From JAJPKK01 sp963787675 (GTDB lineage Bacteria > Pseudomonadota > Alphaproteobacteria > Rhizobiales > Xanthobacteraceae), in the NCBI GenBank assembly GCA_963787675.1, contig CAWBDV010000010.1, positions 1 to 64,000 on the forward strand: a DNA stretch of 64,000 nt, written 5' to 3'. This document shows, one piece after another, positions 34,838 through 44,185 of this stretch. The notes beneath the pieces are model-generated. The model was not told the origin of the DNA, made no database searches, and saw only the letters and a program-made list of their open reading frames with translations. Position 1 is the first letter of the stretch. Every line of letters starts with the position of its first letter. The translations under genes were made by a program, and so were the position numbers.

Positions 34838-35845
34838 ATGCGGCCATTCGCATTCGAGCGCGCCGAAAATCCCTCGGCGGCGATTGAGGCCATGGAGCGG
34901 TCCACCATCCCCGGCTCGGCGCAACTCCTCGCGGGCGGCACGACGCTGGTCGATCTCATGCGACTGGATGTGATGCGCCCCGATATCGTCATCGATATCA
35001 ATGCTCTGTCGCGAACGTCGCTCGACCGCATCGAGAAAGGCCGCGACGGGTTACGGCTTGGCGCGATGGCGCGCATGGCCGACGCTGCCGATGATCCGGA
35101 TATCCAGCGAGAATATCCGGTGATCGCCCAATCGCTGGAGCTTGCCGCAAGCGCCCAGCTCCGCAATATGGCGACGCTCGGCGGCAACGTTCTTCAGCGC
35201 ACGCGCTGCACTTACTTTCGCGACGTGTCCTACACAGCGTGCAACAAGCGCGATCCAGGGTCCGACTGTGCGGCCTTGGATGGCATCAACCGGATGCACG
35301 CGGTTCTCGGTGGCAGTGATCACTGTATCGCGACCTATCCCGGCGATTTCGCGCAAGCTCTGATCGCCCTCGACGCGACGGTTGAAGTGATCGGTTCCAA
35401 GGAGGCGCGCACGTTTCCGTTCGCGGCTCTTCACCGTATGCCGGGCGACACGCCGGAGATTGAACACACCTTGCGGCCAGGCGAAATGATTGCCGCTTTC
35501 TTCGTGCCGGCAGCGCCGTGGACGCACCGGTCGCTCTACCTCAAGGTGCGGGACCGCGAGTCTTACGAATTTGCGATCGCGTCTGCGGCCGTGGCGCTTC
35601 AACTCGATAACGGCGCGGTGCGCAACTCGCGCATCGCGCTGGGGGGTCTCGCGACCGTGCCGTGGCGTGCAACGCAGGCTGAGGATACCTTGCGGGGCAA
35701 GCCTATCAACCAAGACAGCGCCCGCGCCGCTGCCCACGCCGCCTTCGCCGGTGCTCGTGGCCGCGAGCACAACGCCTTCAAGATCGAACTCGGCAAGCGC
35801 ACGCTCGCGCGCGCTCTTCACGCCGCAGCTGCGCTCGACGTCTGA
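34838..35845 (+). CDS. paoB: Periplasmic aldehyde oxidoreductase, FAD subunit (PaoB/YagS type)
   Basis: 335 residues. FAD-binding motifs are LLAGGTTLVDLMRLDVMRPD and LRNMATLGGNVLQ. Between them and the C-terminal domain lies a Cys-rich stretch, QRTRCTYFRDVSYTACNKRD followed by GSDCAAL, matching the extra 4Fe-4S cluster loop of E. coli PaoB. Electrons pass from the molybdenum subunit to this FAD. It stands 2 bases after paoA and 11 before paoC. Confidence 0.88.
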   Translation: MRPFAFERAENPSAAIEAMERSTIPGSAQLLAGGTTLVDLMRLDVMRPDIVIDINALSRTSLDRIEKGRDGLRLGAMARMADAADDPDIQREYPVIAQSLELAASAQLRNMATLGGNVLQRTRCTYFRDVSYTACNKRDPGSDCAALDGINRMHAVLGGSDHCIATYPGDFAQALIALDATVEVIGSKEARTFPFAALHRMPGDTPEIEHTLRPGEMIAAFFVPAAPWTHRSLYLKVRDRESYEFAIASAAVALQLDNGAVRNSRIALGGLATVPWRATQAEDTLRGKPINQDSARAAAHAAFAGARGREHNAFKIELGKRTLARALHAAAALDV

Positions 35846-35856
35846 AATTCCGGAGA

Positions 35857-38154
35857 ATGAATATGGCCAATGCCGCAGCTCCTGCCCCCAAGGCCAATAT
35901 GGGTCCGCCTGAAGTCCGACGTGACGCGCGCCTCAAGGTGACCGGAGAAGCCCGCTATCCTGCCGATGTTGCCGTTAGCAATCCGGCCTACGCCTACCTT
36001 GTCACCAGCACGATCGCGCGCGGTCGTATCGACCGGATCGATCTGGGCGGCGCCCGCGCCGTCCCCGGCGTTCTCGATATTCTGACCCACGAGAATACAA
36101 CCGAGCTCAAGGTAGTGCCGTTCGGAGGCGGCGGTCCTGGCCCTGCGACTTCGATCCAAGGCCTCGGGCCGGACATTGCCCAGGCTGGGCAGATCATCGC
36201 CGTCGTGTTGGCTGATACGTTCGAGGCGGCGCAGGAATGGGCCCGCAAGGTCCATGTGAGCTATGTGAGCGAGCAGCCGAGTGCCACCTTCGGCGCGCCG
36301 GGCCTCACGGAGGACGACGCGACCAAGGTTTCCAAGATGCATAGCGAGCTGCCGAACGTCGGCGACGCGGAGGCCGCGATATCGGGTGCCGAGGTTTCGA
36401 TCGACGTCGAATATGCAACGCCGACCGAGCATCACAACCCGATCGAGCTGTTCTCGACAACCTGCGTGTGGACCGGAGACCGGCTCACGATTTACGAGCC
36501 TAGCCAGTTTATCTACGGATTGAAAAATGATGCGGCCAAGCGGGTCTCCGCCGATCCGGACAAGGTGCGCGTGGTCAGCCACTATCTGGGCGGGGCCTTC
36601 GGTTCGAAGGGCTCGATGACGCCGCGCACCGGCATCATTGCGCTTGCGGCAAAGCGGCTCAATCGGCCGGTCAAGCTCGTGGCTTCCCGCGCCCAAGGCT
36701 TCTATGTGGCGACCTATCGTGCAGAGACCCGGCATCACATCCGGCTCGGTGCGCGGCGCGACGGCAAGCTCGTCGGATATTCTCACGAGGGCTGGGAAAT
36801 CAGCTCGCGCCCGGATCCCTATGTCGTCGCCGGCGTCGATGACACCGCGCGTCTCTACGCCTTTGGCGCCGTCAAGACGAAGGTGACCATCGTCCATGCT
36901 GACCGCGGAACGCCGGGATTCATGCGCTCTCCACCCGTTGTTCCTTACGTCTATGCGCTGGAAACGGCGATGGATGAACTCGCCATCAAGCTGAACATGG
37001 ACCCCGTCGAATTCCGGCGGGTCAACGACACGATGACCGACCCGGTATCCGGCAAGCCGTTTTCGAGCCGCTCGCTGATGAAATGCTACGACGAAGCGGC
37101 CGCAGCGTTTGGCTGGAGCGGGCGAAATCCGCGCCCGGCATCTATGACCGATGGCGAATGGCAGGTCGGCTGGGGTTGCGCCACGGCCCTCTACCCCACT
37201 CACGTCGGGCCGACTGCGGTGCGCGTGCGTTTGCTGCCGGACGGTTCGGTGACGGTCGGCACGGCGGCGCACGAGATCGGAAACGGCGCCTATACGGTCA
37301 TTGGTCAAATGGCGGCGGAACGATTAGGGGTGCCAACCAGCGCTGTCACTGTAGAGCTTGGCGATTCGCGGCTGCCGCCCGCCATTGTCGCCGGCGGCTC
37401 CAGCACGACTGCCAGCACGTGCTCGGCGGTGTTGAAGGCCTGCAATGGCATCCGTAGCCGGCTGTTTCGCGCAGCGACGACCGCAAACGATGGTGCGTTG
37501 GCGGGACGGAATCCAAGTCAACTCACGCTCCGGGATGGCCACGTTGTCGCGCCAGACGGGGCGGCGCAAAAGATCGAAGACACGCTCAAGCGATCGGATA
37601 CCGGCGCGATTGAAGAATACGCCGAATTCATCCCGAACGGAGCCAAGCCTGACGCCATCAAACAGCTTTACGCCGGCAAGGCCACGCTGGTGGGCGGCTC
37701 GGAAGGCGACAAGATGATGTATGCCATGGGAGCCGAGTTCGTGGAGGTCCGGGTGCACGCGGCGACGCGCGAAATCCGGGTCCCGCGCATCGTCGGTGCT
37801 TTCGCCGCCGGCCGGCTCATGAACACGCGCACGGTTCACAGCCAGTATATGGGCGGCATGATCTGGGGCATTTCCTCGGCGCTGCACGAAGCGACCGACA
37901 TCGATCCGCGTTACGCCCGCTACGTCAACGACAACCTCGCCGACTATACAATTCCCGTGAACGCCGACGTGCTCTCGGTGCAGGTCATCCTCGTGTCGGA
38001 GGAAGACCACGACGTGAATCCGGCGGGCGTAAAGGGGCTCGGCGAACTTGCGAACGTCGGAACGGCGGCAGCGATCTCAAACGCGGTTTACCACGCAACC
38101 GGCATTCGCGTGCGCAAACTGCTCATCCGGATCGAGGACCTGCTCACCGCTTAG
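35857..38154 (+). CDS. paoC: Periplasmic aldehyde oxidoreductase, molybdenum subunit (PaoC/YagR type)
   Basis: 765 residues, the Moco-containing catalytic subunit that oxidises aldehydes to acids. Seen are RRDARLKVTGEARYPADV at the N-terminus, HYLGGAFGSKGSM (Moco binding), FMRSPPVVPYVYALETAMDE, and GVKGLGELANVGTAAAISNA with the catalytic Glu at the C-terminus. It has no signal; it should be carried out by the Tat signal of PaoA. No PaoD-type maturation chaperone gene follows. An in-frame ATG two codons later (35863) is an alternative start. Confidence 0.9.
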   Translation: MNMANAAAPAPKANMGPPEVRRDARLKVTGEARYPADVAVSNPAYAYLVTSTIARGRIDRIDLGGARAVPGVLDILTHENTTELKVVPFGGGGPGPATSIQGLGPDIAQAGQIIAVVLADTFEAAQEWARKVHVSYVSEQPSATFGAPGLTEDDATKVSKMHSELPNVGDAEAAISGAEVSIDVEYATPTEHHNPIELFSTTCVWTGDRLTIYEPSQFIYGLKNDAAKRVSADPDKVRVVSHYLGGAFGSKGSMTPRTGIIALAAKRLNRPVKLVASRAQGFYVATYRAETRHHIRLGARRDGKLVGYSHEGWEISSRPDPYVVAGVDDTARLYAFGAVKTKVTIVHADRGTPGFMRSPPVVPYVYALETAMDELAIKLNMDPVEFRRVNDTMTDPVSGKPFSSRSLMKCYDEAAAAFGWSGRNPRPASMTDGEWQVGWGCATALYPTHVGPTAVRVRLLPDGSVTVGTAAHEIGNGAYTVIGQMAAERLGVPTSAVTVELGDSRLPPAIVAGGSSTTASTCSAVLKACNGIRSRLFRAATTANDGALAGRNPSQLTLRDGHVVAPDGAAQKIEDTLKRSDTGAIEEYAEFIPNGAKPDAIKQLYAGKATLVGGSEGDKMMYAMGAEFVEVRVHAATREIRVPRIVGAFAAGRLMNTRTVHSQYMGGMIWGISSALHEATDIDPRYARYVNDNLADYTIPVNADVLSVQVILVSEEDHDVNPAGVKGLGELANVGTAAAISNAVYHATGIRVRKLLIRIEDLLTA

Positions 38155-38167
38155 CCTGGGTCGCGGA

Positions 38168-38186
38168 GCCCGCGCTGCACGCGGGC
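38168..38186. terminator. Hairpin between convergent paoC and the DsrE-like gene
   Basis: GCCCGCG-CTGCA-CGCGGGC is a perfect 7-bp GC stem lying between two converging stops. No T run follows on either strand, so it may act only as an mRNA 3-prime structure. Confidence 0.4.
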
Positions 38187-38237
38187 CCCTCCGGATGCTG
38201 CTTTATGGTGTCGACATAGACGCGGCGACGCCTGAGT

Positions 38238-38888
38238 TCAGCCGCCGGCGCAATAGGTGCAGCCGGCCTCCTGGGCGCGGTTGACGCCCCATACGCCGGA
38301 CGGGATCAGCGTGATCCCCGGGATGATGTTGGCGGCAAATTCCTTGGCCGCTTCGTCCGGCGTGACGTTGGCATTCTTGGCGAGCCGTCGAGCATGGCCC
38401 CGCAGTGCGACACTGCAGGCGCCGAACACCGTGCCGCGCGCCATCAGCTTATCGATCGCGGCGTTATCGTTGCGCAGCACGCCCGGCTTCGCCTGGAAAT
38501 AGGGGTTCTTGACCGCAGCCGCCTTGGTTTCGGGATCGTTGACCTTCTCGGCCTCGCCAATCTTGTACTTTTCCCACATCGTGTGGTTGAGCGCGAGCGG
38601 GAAGGCCTCGTGGCGCAGGATCACGACGCCGATCGCCGATTTGTTGGGTTCGAGGAAGTTGTGCACGAAGCCCAGCGGGAAGCCGTCATTGATGGCGTAC
38701 ATGTCGGTCACTTGCTTGTGGCGTCCCGTGAGTTTGCCCGGCCAATTCGGCCCGTCGTCCGCCTCGCCCTCTGCGTGCGGCGCCGTCGGGGCGAAGGCCG
38801 CAACGCCGAGCGCCATGACGCCGGCGATGCGCGTGAAAAAGCCGCGGCGCGGCGTCATGAGGGTTGCGGTCTGCTTAACATCGGTCAT
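38238..38888 (-). CDS. Tat-exported DsrE-like protein with C-terminal CxxC
   Basis: 216 residues. A Tat-type leader (TPRRGFFTRIAGVMALGVAA) precedes a domain with KQVTDMYAINDGFPLGFVHN, GVVILRHEAFPLALNHTMWE and KYKIGE, the alternating pattern of DsrE/DsrF-like folds, then FGACSVALRGHARRLAKNAN and a last helix. It ends AGCTYCAGG, where CTYC could bind a metal or carry sulfur. GGAGG precedes the ATG. It converges on the molybdoenzyme operon, so a link to sulfur chemistry of that enzyme is conceivable but unproven. Confidence 0.6.
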   Translation of the reverse strand: MTDVKQTATLMTPRRGFFTRIAGVMALGVAAFAPTAPHAEGEADDGPNWPGKLTGRHKQVTDMYAINDGFPLGFVHNFLEPNKSAIGVVILRHEAFPLALNHTMWEKYKIGEAEKVNDPETKAAAVKNPYFQAKPGVLRNDNAAIDKLMARGTVFGACSVALRGHARRLAKNANVTPDEAAKEFAANIIPGITLIPSGVWGVNRAQEAGCTYCAGG

Positions 38889-39238
38889 CTAATCCTCCCT
38901 ATTCCAAAGTGCTGCCACCGCCGCCGATGGGCGATATAGCGACGCCATGATAGCAGGTTGGAAGCGGACGGCGAGCGGGGCCCGGCCAAATGGGGCATGC
39001 CCAAGCAGGCCGTGACTTCGCCGTTACTTGGCCTCGGTCCGAGACCGCAGCGCGCTTGATCCTCGACTCCTCGGCTCCTCAAGTGTAGCTTTAAGGTGCT
39101 GCCCGCCTCGGGGGCAGCACACGCGGGAAGGCTGCGGGTTCCCGCTTTGCACTGACCTTAGACATCACAGACCTTGGTGCGCGTTCCGACTTTCGTCGCG
39201 GACGTGGTTCCCGTTGGTCCGGGGCGCAAAGTAGAACA
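38889..39238. other. 350-base gap; only a hairpin recognised
   Basis: Upstream region of both the DsrE-like gene (leftward) and the sensor kinase (rightward). No open frame is convincing. The only structure is a 9-bp stem hairpin, listed separately. Confidence 0.35.
39096..39120. other. 9-bp stem hairpin of unknown role
   Basis: GTGCTGCCC and GGGCAGCAC pair perfectly around a 7-base loop. No T run follows in either direction. It may be part of an untranslated leader or a protein-binding site. Confidence 0.35.
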
Positions 39239-40960
39239 GTGGAACGCGAGTTCGCAGAACGCTTGGCCAGCCTGCTCACGTTGTCCTACGAGCCGATGCT
39301 GGCGTGGCACCTCGACGGGACGATCGAGTTGTGGAACGCCGGCGCGGAGCGGCTCTACGGGTTTGCGCCGAGCGAGGCGATCGGGCGCGTGAGCCACGAT
39401 CTGTTGCAAACGAAATGTCCGATTGAATTGAGCGCGTTGCGCTCGAAGCTTCGCAGTGAGCGTCATTGGTCGGGCGAACTGCGCCATATCTGCAAGGATG
39501 GGCGCGAAGTCGTTGTCGACAGCAGAATGCAACTGCTCGGTGAAGATACCGTCCTTGAGGTCAATCGCGACGTCACAGCCCTTAAGATTTTGGTCAGCAG
39601 ACAAGCTGAGCTGCTCAAAGATCTGTCGGGTGCTGCCGCCAAGTTCGAAGCCCTGTTCAATCAATCCGGCATCTTCGCCGGCATCATGGACTTGCAGGGT
39701 TACCTGCGTGAGGCGAACGACCTCTCCTTGAAGGCGTGCGGATACACGCGAGAGCAGGTCTTGGACCGACCGTTTTCCGAAACACCCTGGTGGCGCGGTT
39801 CGGAGGAAACGAAGGCGAAGATTTGGACAGCGACTCGCGAGGCAGCCGCGGGATCGGGTTTTCGCGAAGAGCTTCGATATTGGTGGGCCGACGGCAGCGA
39901 ACGTGTCGTCGATTTTGCCATGCATCCCATTCGCGACCGGGCCGGAACGGTGATGTTCCTGCATCCCACGGGCATCGACATTACCGACCGCAAGCAGGTT
40001 GAGGCGGCGCTTCGCGAAAGAGAACAGCGGTTGCGCTGGTTCCAATCGATCGTCGAATCCAGCGACGACGCAATCGTCAGCAAGAACCTCGATGGCATCA
40101 TCACGAGCTGGAACCGGGGCGCGGAGCGCATCTTCGGCTACACCGCCGAGGAGGCCATCGGCCAGCCGATCATGATCGTCATTCCGCGCGACCGGCAAGA
40201 TGAAGAGCGCATGATCCTCACGCGCATCCGACGCGGAGAGCGGATCGATCATTTCGAGACGGTGCGCCAGCACAAGCACGGCAGCCCGATCGTCGTCTCC
40301 ATAACCGTTTCTCCGGTGAAAACAGCCGAGGGCAAAATCGTCGGTGCTTCAAAGATCGCTCGCGATATCACCGAACAGAAGCGAAGCCAGGAGAAGATCG
40401 CAACGCTCGCTCAAGAGGCCGAGCACCGCAGCAAGAACTTGCTCGCGACCGTGCAGGCGACTGTCAGCCTTTCTCAGTCCGATACGTCGGAGGGCCTGAA
40501 AGAAGCAATTGAAGGTCGTATTCGCGCGGTCGCGAATGTTCACTCGCTGTTTGCCGATACGCGCTGGATCGGTGCCGAACTATCGATGATAGCCACCCAG
40601 GAGCTTGCGCCCTATTCACAGGATGATGGAGCACGCGTTGGCATCGAGGGGCCGCAAGTCCTGCTCGAGCCTAATGCCGCTCAGGCGATCGCGATGACCT
40701 TGCATGAGCTCGCCACCAACGCCGCCAAGTACGGCGCCCTGTCCACACCAGAGGGCAGGATTGTACTGCAATGGACTCACGCAGCGGACGGCGAGCTCTC
40801 CATTCGCTGGACCGAGATGGGCGGCCCTGCGGTGCAAATGCCCACACTCCGGGGCTTCGGCAGTCGCGTCACCCAACGGATGATTGGTCAACTCAAGGGC
40901 GAAATCCATTTCGATTGGCGCACCGAGGGTCTTGTTTGCGAAATCACCCTCCAGGCGTGA
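39239..40960 (+). CDS. HWE-family sensor histidine kinase with three PAS domains
   Basis: 573 residues, no membrane helices, so a soluble sensor. PAS1 spans about 12-115 (WHLDGTIELWNAGAERLYGF), PAS2 about 130-255 (MDLQGYLREANDLSLKACGY, ending GIDITDRKQVEA), PAS3 about 262-380 (NLDGIITSWNRGAERIFGYT, ending IARDITEQKR). The phospho-acceptor region is EAEHRSKNLLATVQATVSL, the HWE/HisKA_2 type His, followed by an ATPase domain with LHELATNAAKYGALS. HWE kinases in this group often feed the PhyR general-stress response or single-domain response regulators. The GTG start at 39239 is taken because PAS1 starts at once. Confidence 0.9.
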   Translation: MEREFAERLASLLTLSYEPMLAWHLDGTIELWNAGAERLYGFAPSEAIGRVSHDLLQTKCPIELSALRSKLRSERHWSGELRHICKDGREVVVDSRMQLLGEDTVLEVNRDVTALKILVSRQAELLKDLSGAAAKFEALFNQSGIFAGIMDLQGYLREANDLSLKACGYTREQVLDRPFSETPWWRGSEETKAKIWTATREAAAGSGFREELRYWWADGSERVVDFAMHPIRDRAGTVMFLHPTGIDITDRKQVEAALREREQRLRWFQSIVESSDDAIVSKNLDGIITSWNRGAERIFGYTAEEAIGQPIMIVIPRDRQDEERMILTRIRRGERIDHFETVRQHKHGSPIVVSITVSPVKTAEGKIVGASKIARDITEQKRSQEKIATLAQEAEHRSKNLLATVQATVSLSQSDTSEGLKEAIEGRIRAVANVHSLFADTRWIGAELSMIATQELAPYSQDDGARVGIEGPQVLLEPNAAQAIAMTLHELATNAAKYGALSTPEGRIVLQWTHAADGELSIRWTEMGGPAVQMPTLRGFGSRVTQRMIGQLKGEIHFDWRTEGLVCEITLQA

Positions 40961-41028
40961 AGTCATCAATGCGATTTTCCTCCGAAAGGAATCTCACGCC
41001 GGCACATCATCAGGGGAAGGGGACCACC

Positions 41029-42054
41029 ATGCGTATGTTCTCCATCATGACTGCTGCGCTGTTGGCGGCCGCGACGGCAAGTGGGCCGGCGACGGCCGAT
41101 TACCTCGTCCGGGAAGTCGGCAGCTTCCATCTCGGCGGGCATCAGGCGACCTTGACCGGCATGCCGACGCGCGACGTCGCGTTCACGCCGGGCTCGCCGC
41201 CCCTCAAGGTCGACCCGAACGGCGAGTTCGAGGTCGACCAGATGTACGTCCAATTCGTCAAGCTCGCGCAGCCGCGGGCCAAGGTGCCGATCCTGTTCTG
41301 GCATGGCGGCGGTCTCACCGGCGTCACCTGGGAGACCAAGCCGGACGGAAAGGCGGGCTGGCAGCAGTGGTTCCTCAACGCCGGCTACGACGTCTATGTC
41401 TCCGACGCGGTCGAACGCGGCCGCGCCTCGTGGGCGCGCTATCCGGAAATCTACAAGAGCGAGCCGCTGTTCCGCACCAAGAAGGAGGCGTGGGAGCTGT
41501 TCCGCTTCGGGCCGAGCTACGAAGTCGGCGGCCGTCGCGCGACCTACGACGGCGTGCAGTTTCCCGTCGATGCCTTCGATCAGTTCATGAAGCAGGGCGT
41601 GCCGCGCTGGGTCACCAACGATGCCGCGACCCTCGGCGCCTACGATGCGCTGGTGCAGAAGGTCTGTCCGTGCATCGTGGTCGTGCACAGCCAGGGCGGC
41701 AATTTCGGTTTCACCGCGGCGCTCAACGCGCCGGACAAGATCAAGGCGCTGATTGCCGTCGAGCCGTCCGGCGCGCCCGATCTCGCCAAGGTCGACGTCG
41801 CGCGGGTGAAGAACGTGCCGCACCTCATCGTGTGGGGCGACTTCCTCGACAAGAGCACATTCTGGCCGCGCCTTGTCCCGATCGTCACCCGCTATCGCGA
41901 GGCGCTGCTTGCAGCCGGCGGCAAAGCCGACGTGTTCGATCTCCCCACGATGGGGATCAAGGGCAATACCCACATGCTGATGATGGATGCCAATTCCGAT
42001 GCCATCGCCAAGCTGATCGACGACTGGCTCGGCAAGCAGGGGCTCGTCAACTGA
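41029..42054 (+). CDS. Exported alpha/beta-hydrolase (esterase-like)
   Basis: 341 residues with a signal peptide (MFSIMTAALLAAATASGPAT). The hydrolase core shows ILFWHGGGLTGVTWETKPDG near the oxyanion hole, the nucleophile elbow VVHSQGGNFG, an acid region HLIVWGDFLDKS and the late GIKGNTHMLMMD with the catalytic His. Substrate unknown; relatives are annotated as esterases or lactonases. AGGGGAAGGGG precedes the ATG. A longer frame in another phase over the same DNA is a GC-rich shadow. Confidence 0.82.
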   Translation: MRMFSIMTAALLAAATASGPATADYLVREVGSFHLGGHQATLTGMPTRDVAFTPGSPPLKVDPNGEFEVDQMYVQFVKLAQPRAKVPILFWHGGGLTGVTWETKPDGKAGWQQWFLNAGYDVYVSDAVERGRASWARYPEIYKSEPLFRTKKEAWELFRFGPSYEVGGRRATYDGVQFPVDAFDQFMKQGVPRWVTNDAATLGAYDALVQKVCPCIVVVHSQGGNFGFTAALNAPDKIKALIAVEPSGAPDLAKVDVARVKNVPHLIVWGDFLDKSTFWPRLVPIVTRYREALLAAGGKADVFDLPTMGIKGNTHMLMMDANSDAIAKLIDDWLGKQGLVN

Positions 42055-42434
42055 GCTTCGCAGCCCTCGTGATGAGCGACGCAAATTGGTGGCTGCGGCC
42101 TCCGCGGAGTCACGAGTTTTTCCCTGAGAACAGGGAAAATAACAGGGAAAGGCAAAAATCGGCCCTACGTTAGCGCATGGCTCGGCGATTTTCGCGGCAT
42201 TATCAAAACGCTAGCTCCAACCGGAGCTGCGGCTTCGGTGAGCGAAACAGCGAATTGCAGGGAACCTCCTTTTGGGACTCGAATGCTGGTGTGATGGGCC
42301 ATGAAAACAGTCTTTCGTTCGGAACGGGTCGCCTATATTATAGGACTATTCCTATATAGTCAATTCCGAAAATAGGTACGTCTCCGCGGTCCGGCTTCAA
42401 TTTTTCGTACGAGATAAGCCGCTTGTGCCACGCC
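42055..42434. other. Edge of the AT-richer island; short repeats, no gene
   Basis: No gene is seen. Around 42,118-42,150 lie short repeats: TTTTTCCCTGAGAACAGGG and then two copies of ACAGGGAAA. I recall repeats of this type in Bradyrhizobium-like genomes at the edges of acquired segments. From about 42,300 on the base composition turns visibly AT-richer (CCTATATTATAGGACTATTC). This is a plausible left border of the foreign island that follows. Confidence 0.4.
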
Positions 42435-43211
42435 TTAGCGTGTCTTTGGTTTGGGCTTGCGACTCTTCTTTTCCAGGTCGGCAATTTGGGAATTTAGCAT
42501 CGGCATAACTTTTGCTGCGCCCTGAACCATTTCTTTCAGGCTGTCTCTTAAACCAGCCAGCCATTCTCGTTGAACGTCAATAGGATCTGGCTTTTCTTGG
42601 GCCCTCCCGACCCTATCGATCAGTTCAATGATGACAAGACGGTCCGGCCGGTCGTCAGATATGAGCGCGCGTACAGCCTTTATCCAGTCATCTTTCCCCT
42701 TGGATGCGGCAGCCACCGCCATGTCTAAATAGACCCTAATGAGCGCCCTCGCACCACGATCAATGCTGAGGGCCGCGTCTAGCCATACCTTAACTCCGTC
42801 TGGTTGAGATTTTGGCGGCGTTTGATCCGGAACCTCAACGCTAAAATACCTGTTACGTTCTCTAGAAGGGTCAAGGCTTTCCAGAGCACGGAAGACTGCT
42901 TCAAATTCTTGAAAGGGTCTGTGCCCATAAGGAAAGGAAGCCCGGTGTCTCCAAATTTGCAAGATGCAGTCTCGACATTCTCGCCCTAAATGTTGTTTTC
43001 TCAGTCCTGTCGCTGATTTGAATGCAGTCAGCTTTTCAGCGAGATGATGAGCCATCCATTGGCTAAGCGTATCTGCGTCCCGGGCACCGCCAAATTCAGT
43101 GACGAGCTTTTGTCCAAGCGCCAATACGGCCTTGGAGGTCTTCGACGCTGCCGTCCGAGCGAAATATGAAGATTTTTTCTGCTGATTTTGTTTTTTTGGT
43201 TTCGCGGTCAT
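42435..43211 (-). CDS. Partner protein of the STAND NTPase (putative defence operon, second gene)
   Basis: 258 residues, charged, without membrane helices. It starts with a Lys/Gln-rich tail (AKPKKQNQQKKSSYFARTAA), has VTEFGGARDADTLSQWMAHH then LAEKLTAF, and a mostly helical body ending in a basic tail (KKSRKPKPKTR). No enzyme motif is visible. The ATG at 43211 follows GGAAG; a GTG at 43229 is the alternative. It overlaps the end of the STAND gene by about 116 bases, so the two formed one operon. Paired small proteins are known for some AVAST (Avs) antiphage systems, and this could be such a subunit; that is inference. Confidence 0.6.
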   Translation of the reverse strand: MTAKPKKQNQQKKSSYFARTAASKTSKAVLALGQKLVTEFGGARDADTLSQWMAHHLAEKLTAFKSATGLRKQHLGRECRDCILQIWRHRASFPYGHRPFQEFEAVFRALESLDPSRERNRYFSVEVPDQTPPKSQPDGVKVWLDAALSIDRGARALIRVYLDMAVAAASKGKDDWIKAVRALISDDRPDRLVIIELIDRVGRAQEKPDPIDVQREWLAGLRDSLKEMVQGAAKVMPMLNSQIADLEKKSRKPKPKTR

Positions 43212-44185
43212 ATGATCTTCCGTATTCACTTTCTATTCGCCGTTCGATATGCACGCCGACGATCAAGTCCAGCTGTCGCTCCCGTAGTAATTCCGCCAAC
43301 GTATCGGGATCGACCTGAAGCCACCTGCCCTGCGATTTCTGTTCGCGCTGAGCCCAATCGTCGTCGCGCTCAGGTATGTCGGCCCATTCAAGCCCGCGAA
43401 ATACGGCTTGCTGTGATCCTTGGCGATGCCATTCTTTTCTGAAGACTTGATTATCCTCCAGATTTAAGAGTTTAATGGTAGAGTTTCCGGGAACAAGTCG
43501 GGGCGCTGATATGCCATGACGGAAGGGGTCCTTTTCATCAAATCGAGCGTCTTGGTCGATATGCTGGAGCCAGCCACTTAGGATATACGGGGGGTGATTA
43601 ATTTCCCGGAGTTCGTCGTCGTCGTCGAACGGGAAGCTAAAGCCGAATGCGTGCTGAGCCGATTGCAATGATCGGAGCAATACCGTGGCTGTTTCTGGCG
43701 ACACTAGAGCGCTTCTAATCCGGAAATTCGTCCGCCTTTTTGGAAAGTCTGCGGTCCACTGACCATCTACCGTTATTAGACCAGGCTGATCAAGCGGAGG
43801 CAGTAACGCGCGGAGAAATTGAACCTTCGGAATCCGTGCCGTCCAGTGACGGTCGCTTTGTGGACTGTCGGACCAAAGGATCTCTAACAGAGGAGTTGGA
43901 TCGCGCAGGTCAGAAATCCAATGCGGTGGAAATGTGACTAGGTAACGCCTCAACCAATTATCAAACGAATCGTTGTCATCATCATCGTGCGGCTCTGCGA
44001 GTGCGTGGGTCTCTAGTAAGTCCCCAACGCCGCAGAACATAGCGTTCCATTCAAGGTACGTGCCATATCTCTCCACCGTGGGGAGGCTGCCGTGGCGGAT
44101 GCTGTAGAGAGGCCAACGTCGCTCCTGTAATCTTGCTTTGCGGGACTCCATATCCCAGTATTTTACCGTGGGTGGGGCACGCCAC
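43096..44185 (-). pseudogene. C-terminal part of the IS-interrupted STAND NTPase
   Basis: About 362 codons up to the stop at 43096. The part from 44151 down starts MESRKARLQERRWPLYSIRH, but the frame is open upstream through APPTVKYWD to the edge of the IS256-family element at 44186, so this is not a gene start. No recognisable domain; it has acidic loops (EPHDDDDNDSFDN) and is mostly mixed helix and strand, as expected of the variable sensor end of a STAND protein. Removing the element and one copy of the 8-bp duplication joins it in frame to HWTVDEWR of the middle part. Confidence 0.7.
44178..44185. repeat. 8-bp target-site duplication, left copy
   Basis: CACGCCAC stands directly left of the IS256-family element and again directly right of it (45585-45592). 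IS256 elements make 8- or 9-bp duplications, so the insertion is a simple transposition. Confidence 0.85.

Noticed and set aside
34493..35845. 450-residue ORF starting inside the paoA-like gene
   Set aside because: The first 115 codons are out of frame with paoA and meaningless; the FAD subunit starts at 34,838.
40884..42173. 429-residue ORF over the esterase gene
   Set aside because: Arg-rich composition typical of a shifted GC-rich frame; the esterase frame has signal peptide and catalytic motifs.
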